Assembly (NCBI GenBank): GCA_027563935.2
Contig: CM050446.2
Coordinates: 108,790,499-108,854,498 of the forward strand
DNA from: Costus lasius
Taxonomy: Eukaryota > Streptophyta > Magnoliopsida > Zingiberales > Costaceae
Direction: 5' to 3'
DNA: 64,000 nt
In this document: positions 59,170 to 64,000 of the stretch, piece by piece
How positions within the stretch are numbered: position 1 is the first letter of the stretch
Layout: every line of letters starts with the position of its first letter
Translations under genes and position numbers: made by a program
Notes under the pieces: generated by a model
What the model was told of the DNA's origin: nothing
Seen by the model: the letters and a program-made list of their open reading frames with translations, nothing else
Databases searched by the model: none

Positions 59170-60017
59170 ATTTTTGATGGACAAGGGATTCCAGCACAAG
59201 TTTTAGAAGAAGTTGTTGATATAGATCAATAATTTGAAGCTTATCAAAATAATAGGTTACAAATATTACGTCCTCAACTTCTTTATAGAACTGGACCCCT
59301 AAATCTTAGAACTCAACTTCTAAGAATTACTCGTGAAGAACATATTTCTGTCACAACTGAACCAAGAAATCTTAAGATTATATCAAGAGATTCTCTAAAC
59401 AAACTAAAACAATCTGGTAAAACATTAGCTCATATCGGAATGATTGTTATTTCCGTAAAAGGACTAGCACGAAAAATCTAGGAACAAAAGTACTTATTGC
59501 AATTCTTGATAAAAGATGGAAATCTGATGCAAGAAAGGTAATAATTGCTTGTATGAAAGTCGACATGACTGAAAATAAAGGTCTTTTTTATTGTGCCCCA
59601 GACTTTCTCATCAGTATTAAAGACTTAGGAGAATTAGAGATTGGTATCCAAGCACGTGGATATGAAGATTTCTCTGGAGACTCTAATCTTCTTATAGGAT
59701 TAGGATTTTTAGAAAAAATAACAAATAATTCTAATACTGGATACAAACTGTATATTTCTTCTATAATAGATGCTTTGGCCAGTAAAGGAATTAAAATGTT
59801 AAAACCTATGGCTATCTCTCCAGATGACCTAGGAGGCTTAGATTGGAATATATCTAAGAATTTAGATTGTGAACAAATGCTCATCCCAGAAGATAGTATT
59901 ATGTTCAAAAACTCCGATGACACATATAATTTGAGATTTTCAAATTATAAGAAGAAACAAACTCTTAATGAAAATGAGGCTACTACATCAGGTCTAGAAA
60001 AGTTTTTAGACTCATAA
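59170..60017 (+). pseudogene. Pararetroviral movement protein (30K type), broken
   Basis: Similar in layout to caulimovirid 30K movement proteins, which line plasmodesmata for cell-to-cell spread. Two breaks are visible: an in-frame TAA at 59230-59232 and a frame change at about 59479, after which the frame is open to the stop at 60015-60017. The start lies near 59170, close to the inversion border, so the N-terminus may be incomplete. Confidence 0.65.
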
Positions 60018-61120
60018 ATGTTACTAGAAGAAAATAGTCTTGTAGTACCTAAGGAACTTGATTTTTCATTTGAAGAAATGATAAGTCTAGAAATTAAGCT
60101 TATTGAAAAGGGAAAACTATTAACTTCTCATAAGCTAATTCAGGATAATGAAGGAAATATTAGAGTCTGGTATGGACCTAAAAAGCTCCAGAACTTAGAC
60201 TTTATCCAGGAAGAAAAAGACATAATAACTTCTTTCCTAAATAATAATAATAACACTGAAGAAGAATTTTCTGATGAAGATTCTCAGAGTTTAAAAAGTA
60301 TGCCTCAAAATTTGATGGATACAGTAATGATTGGCCAAGAGCCACAAGCTAGTAATACTCCAGTATACAATAATCCAGTACCGGCAGCTCAGCCAAGTAC
60401 CTCAAATGTAAGGACTTATACTATAGGTCAACCTCCTAGAGAACCTTATACTCAATTCACCCAGTATGAAGGTGACCAAGAAAATATCAGAACTAAAGGA
60501 AAACGACTACCTTTAGAAGTGATAGATAAAAGAAAACTTCTAGATGAAGGAAGAATCCTTAATCTAGCAGCTCATGACCCACAGACATGGAGCACAGTTC
60601 TTGACAATTGGGCTTCCAAAGTTTCTATGAAAGTAACTGAAATAGATGGACATTTTTCTGCTGAAGAAATGTATTCCTATCTAGAAAACTTTTTAGGAGA
60701 AACTGCTAGAGCAATGTGGGAATCATACAAGTTAAATTGTCCCACAGAATTCCAGCAAGACATTCCATTAGGAGTAAATCCTTATAATTTCACCAATCGA
60801 ATGAAAATTATGATTTTAGGATCTAATCCTAATATGGGATATAATGCTCAACAAAAGGAAGCAATTAGAAAACTTGAAATTATCCAAATAAAAAATTAGA
60901 AATATATTAAACCATTTTTGCAAGATTATCTCTATTATGCTTGCAAAGCAGGAGGATATCATGACCAAGCATTAGGAGAAAGGTTATTTTTAAAATTACC
61001 TGCTCCTATTGGACATGAAATACACCAAGCCTGAAATACTAATCCAGAGAAAACACAGCTTCCATTTGCTACAAATAATATCACTACAAGAATACAATTT
61101 ATCATAGATAAATAGTAGAA
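60018..61120 (+). pseudogene. Pararetroviral coat-protein-like region, broken
   Basis: A 293-codon frame starts at 60018, immediately after the movement-protein stop. It has an acidic Asn/Glu-rich N-terminal part and a core rich in aromatic residues, as in caulimovirid coat proteins. The frame is interrupted by TAG at 60897-60899 and TGA near 61032, with recognisable coat-like sequence continuing beyond both. A frame change follows before the zinc knuckle. Confidence 0.65.
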
Positions 61121-61357
61121 AGGTGCACCCGATTAAGGGGAGATCATCATCTGAAAGGGGAATTTAGTTTCTGTAATGAACTATACACACCTCAAACATA
61201 TGATAAGGAAAAGAAAACTCCTAAACGTAAATTTCAGAAGAATAAATCTTCTAAAAAATACTTTCTTAGAAAATCTTATGCAAAAAAACCATATCTTGCA
61301 AAAGAAAAACATGTTAGAAAATATAATCCTAAAAGAGATTATAAAAATAAACTTTCA

Positions 61358-61399
61358 TGTTTTACATGTGGAAGTCAAACTCATTTAGCACGTGACTGT
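61358..61399 (+). other. CCHC zinc knuckle of the pararetroviral coat region
   Basis: A C-x2-C-x4-H-x4-C motif in a Lys-rich context, the nucleic-acid-binding knuckle at the end of caulimovirid coat proteins. Its frame is continuous with the reverse transcriptase frame downstream. Confidence 0.85.
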
Positions 61400-63298
61400 A
61401 CTAAACGACAAAACCTATATAATAAACAATCAATTCTTGTTGATTGTGTCCAAGAAGATCTACTTCATGTAGATGAATATATTTCTGATACAGAGTCAAT
61501 ATATAGTATTGTCTCTATCCTAGATAATAATAATTATAAATCAGACTCAGACAGTGAATTAGATGAATTTACTGCTGACTTATTATCAAAATCTGATCAG
61601 CTCCAATCTCCTTTTGGGACTGAACACTTATCAGAAACATCATTAAATAAATTAGATATGCTCAGACCATATCGGTGTTCTTGTTCAATACCTGGCTCCT
61701 GTAATCAGGTACCTGACAATGAAATTGGTGGTTCTCTTCCACCAGAGGATGACGAAATCCTATGGATTCTACGAAATCCTCTTAATAAGTTTCATCGAGA
61801 ATATGAAGTAGATGAGTTTCATCAAGAATATGAAGCAGATGACAAAATTTTAGAAAAGATTGAATCAGGAAATCTTGAAGTAGATAATCTGATTCGAATT
61901 CTTGAAAAAGACCAAATATTTGGTTCAAATCCACAAGCCCATTGGGATAAAAATAAACTTTTTTGTACACTTAAAATCAAAGACCCTGGTTTTAGGATTA
62001 CAAATAAGAAAATTACAGCAACAAATGAAAATATTGCTGAATTTCAAATGCATATTGATGAATTAATGAATCTCAATGTGATAAGAAGGAGTATATCTCC
62101 TCATAGATCTCCTGCCTTCATTGTAAATAAACACAGTGAATAAGTCAGAGGAAAAACAAGAATGGTAATTGACTATCGACGACTAAATGATAATATAGAA
62201 GACGATAGTTATGACATTCCAGATAAAACATAATTAATAAATTCTATACAGGGAAGCAAGTTCTTCTCAAAATTCGATTGTAAATCTAGTTTCTGGTAAA
62301 TCAGGATGGCAGAAGAATCTATACCATGGACAGCTTTTACATGTCCATTAGGAAGTTTTGAATGGCTTGTCATGCCTTTCGGATTAAAAATGGCTCCTGC
62401 AATATTCCAAAGAAAAATGGATGAGGTGTTTAAACCTTATCAAGAATTTGTTTGCGTGTATATAGATGATATTCTAGTACACAACAAATCAGAAAGAGAA
62501 CATACAAGTCATCTAAAACTTATATTACAAAAATTCTATACAAATGGGATTATTGTTTCAGGACAAAAATCACAATTTTATAGAAAAAATATTGACTATT
62601 TAGGAGTAGAAATTAGGAATGGAGCTATAACACTCCAACCTCATATTTCTTCTAAAATAAAAACCTTTGAAGTAACAGATACCAAGAGTCTACAACAATT
62701 CTTGGGACTAATAAATTATGCTAGACCTTTTTTAAAGGATCTACATAAATTGAGTGGACCTCTCTACTCAAAATTATCTCTTACTGGTGTAAAGAAATTT
62801 AACAACGAAGATTATAAACAAATTAATAAAATTAGGCAATTGGTAGAAAAATTATCTTTGCTTAAATTACCACTGGACAGTGATTACTTAATTGTCCAGA
62901 CAGATGGTTGTGAATATGGCTGGGGAGCTATTCTCCTCCGCAAATCATATAAATATGCTACAGAACCAGAGACTATCTGTAGATACGCTTCTGACAAATT
63001 TCGTGAGAAAAATGTCACTAGCAGTATTGATCAAGAGCTTCTAGCTGTCTGCTACGGCTTAGATGCTTTTAGATTATTTCTTTTAAATAAAAAAGAAATA
63101 TTAATAAGAACAGATTGCGAAGCAATCGTAAAATTCTTTAATATTAGAAATGAGAAACGTATCTCTCAAAAGAGATTGTTATCATTTATAGATCATTGTA
63201 TTAACAATGCATACAGAATTATCTTTGAACATATCAAAGGAAAAAATAATGTCATTTCGGACATTTTATCACGCCTTTTACAAAGGCCAGAAAATTAG
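61400..63298 (+). pseudogene. Pararetroviral reverse transcriptase and RNase H, broken
   Basis: One frame runs from the knuckle through reverse transcriptase to RNase H, ending at 63296-63298. The catalytic YIDD box is at 62459-62470, and the acidic RNase H positions can be followed from about 62900 to 63270. Three in-frame TAA codons interrupt the polymerase N-terminal part (62141, 62231 and 62297). The protease expected between knuckle and polymerase is absent here and appears only in the inverted segment. The enzyme would copy pregenomic RNA into DNA. Confidence 0.85.
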
Positions 63299-63401
63299 CC
63301 TCCTGGCTAAAACATGATAACCAGAAGGTTATGCAAAATTTAAAATACAAAAATGTCTTTTATAAAAAGACAAAATAATAACTAACAAAGTTGTGCAGAA
63401 A

Positions 63402-64000
63402 ATGGCAACAGCTCAAGATCCTTCTTCTTCCTCCAAGAAGAAAACAGGGAAAAAGGTTCTTCAACCTTTATTAGTTGAACCAATGGATATGGATGGGACA
63501 ACCTATGCTCAAGCACTCAGGGAAGCCCCACCAAAGGAACAGATATATCTTTTCAGAACGCCTAAACATTTTACAGCCTTAACAGTCCATGACCACATGA
63601 TATTGGACTTACTGTGGAAAGATCATTATGGAGCAGGGTTCCTAACTGCTATGAACACTCTTGCCGGGCATCTACAGGCATTAAGGTATATGAAGACCTT
63701 ACCACCAAGTGCACCAATACAAAAGCTGGAACCTCAAACACTTGAGGCTTATATCGCCAAAGAGTTTAAGATTTCTGCTTTAGAAAAAGAGCTTAATACT
63801 CTGAAAGATCAGATGACGAGTTTACAGACTCAGAAAACTAAGCTTGAACAAGATGTCCAGATGTTGACTCAAACATGGAACCAGGAAATGGATTCAGCAT
63901 GGACAAATTCACAGTCCAAGATCCCACCATATCTTTATCCAGCTAAACAACAGATATATGAGCTGGTAAAGAAGACGCAACATGAAAAGTTTATAAGAAT
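63402..64000 (+). CDS. Downstream pararetroviral frame, open at the window end
   Basis: ATG at 63402 about 100 bp after the RNase H stop, then 199 codons without a stop to the window edge. There is a Ser/Lys-rich start, a globular-looking part (about residues 25-115) and a predicted coiled coil (about residues 125-160, heptads of Leu with Glu/Lys). It is the only long unbroken frame of the provirus. Its position suits the additional downstream ORF of some endogenous caulimovirids. I do not recognise a known domain and assign no function. Confidence 0.6.
   Translation, partial: MATAQDPSSSSKKKTGKKVLQPLLVEPMDMDGTTYAQALREAPPKEQIYLFRTPKHFTALTVHDHMILDLLWKDHYGAGFLTAMNTLAGHLQALRYMKTLPPSAPIQKLEPQTLEAYIAKEFKISALEKELNTLKDQMTSLQTQKTKLEQDVQMLTQTWNQEMDSAWTNSQSKIPPYLYPAKQQIYELVKKTQHEKFIR

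Larger units (their letters stand above)
58163..64000. mobile_element. Rearranged endogenous pararetrovirus (Caulimoviridae), runs off the window
   Basis: Parts in window order: an inverted segment with the aspartic protease (58163 to about 59160, minus strand), then on the plus strand movement protein, coat-like protein, zinc knuckle, reverse transcriptase and RNase H, and a downstream frame open at 64000. There is no integrase, and the movement protein distinguishes it from Ty3 elements. Genus cannot be fixed by eye; the domain order with one further downstream frame resembles endogenous groups such as florendoviruses or petuviruses. Multiple stops and frameshifts make every long frame non-functional as it stands. 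It is an old genomic copy, not an infectious unit. Confidence 0.8.

Noticed and set aside
58163..63298. Interpreting the 58-63 kb region as a Ty3/gypsy element
   Set aside because: It has a 30K-type movement protein, a coat-like protein and no integrase after RNase H, which fits Caulimoviridae.

Overview
This is nuclear DNA from a flowering plant. It has intron-rich plant genes, land-plant transposon families, an endogenous caulimovirid and a leucine-rich-repeat extensin gene. That gene is very GC-rich at third codon positions, which favours a monocot, but nothing here fixes the species. The window is gene-poor and transposon-rich. I recognise three host genes: an ARF-GAP of the AGD14 type (390-6652, plus strand, 13 exons, apparently intact), an LRX cell-wall protein (27928-29808, minus, intronless, intact) and one exon of a Golgi SYS1-like gene (54013-54236, minus, with a nonsense codon).

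Layout. 1-7.9 kb: the AGD14 gene and its 3' flank. 7945-16009: a composite LTR-retrotransposon array (LTR-internal-LTR-internal-LTR) on the minus strand, flanked by one 5-bp target duplication (TATTG) and carrying two nested solo LTRs. 16574-17595: a non-autonomous hAT-like element with an 8-bp duplication and a GC-rich interior. 17754-26027: a complete 8.27-kb Mutator-like element (MULE) with a 9-bp duplication, long terminal inverted repeats, a decayed FAR1-type transposase, a decayed Ulp1-type protease gene and three 21-bp-period arrays built on GTATAAC. 27.9-29.8 kb: LRX. 30-35 kb: AT-rich non-coding DNA. 35.3-39.7 kb: two minus-strand copia remnants. 40-48.5 kb: non-coding DNA with several small elements. 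48.5-53.2 kb: a decayed plus-strand copia element. 54.0-54.2 kb: the SYS1 exon. 54973-58162: a gag-only LTR retrotransposon. 58163-64000: a rearranged, decayed endogenous pararetrovirus whose 5.8 kb begins inside that element's 3' LTR and runs off the window.

The most unusual object is the MULE. Two genes converge tail to tail. The right TIR holds the start codon and first exon of the Ulp1-like gene. The matching stretch of the left TIR has lost 41 bp containing that start codon. The GTATAAC arrays keep a strict 21-bp spacing and flip strand at about 23.05 kb. A second theme is retrotransposons that encode only gag, or gag plus protease. A third is a family of 200-355-bp hAT-like MITEs (TIR CAAGG..., interior rich in GGTACC), one of which sits in an AGD14 intron.
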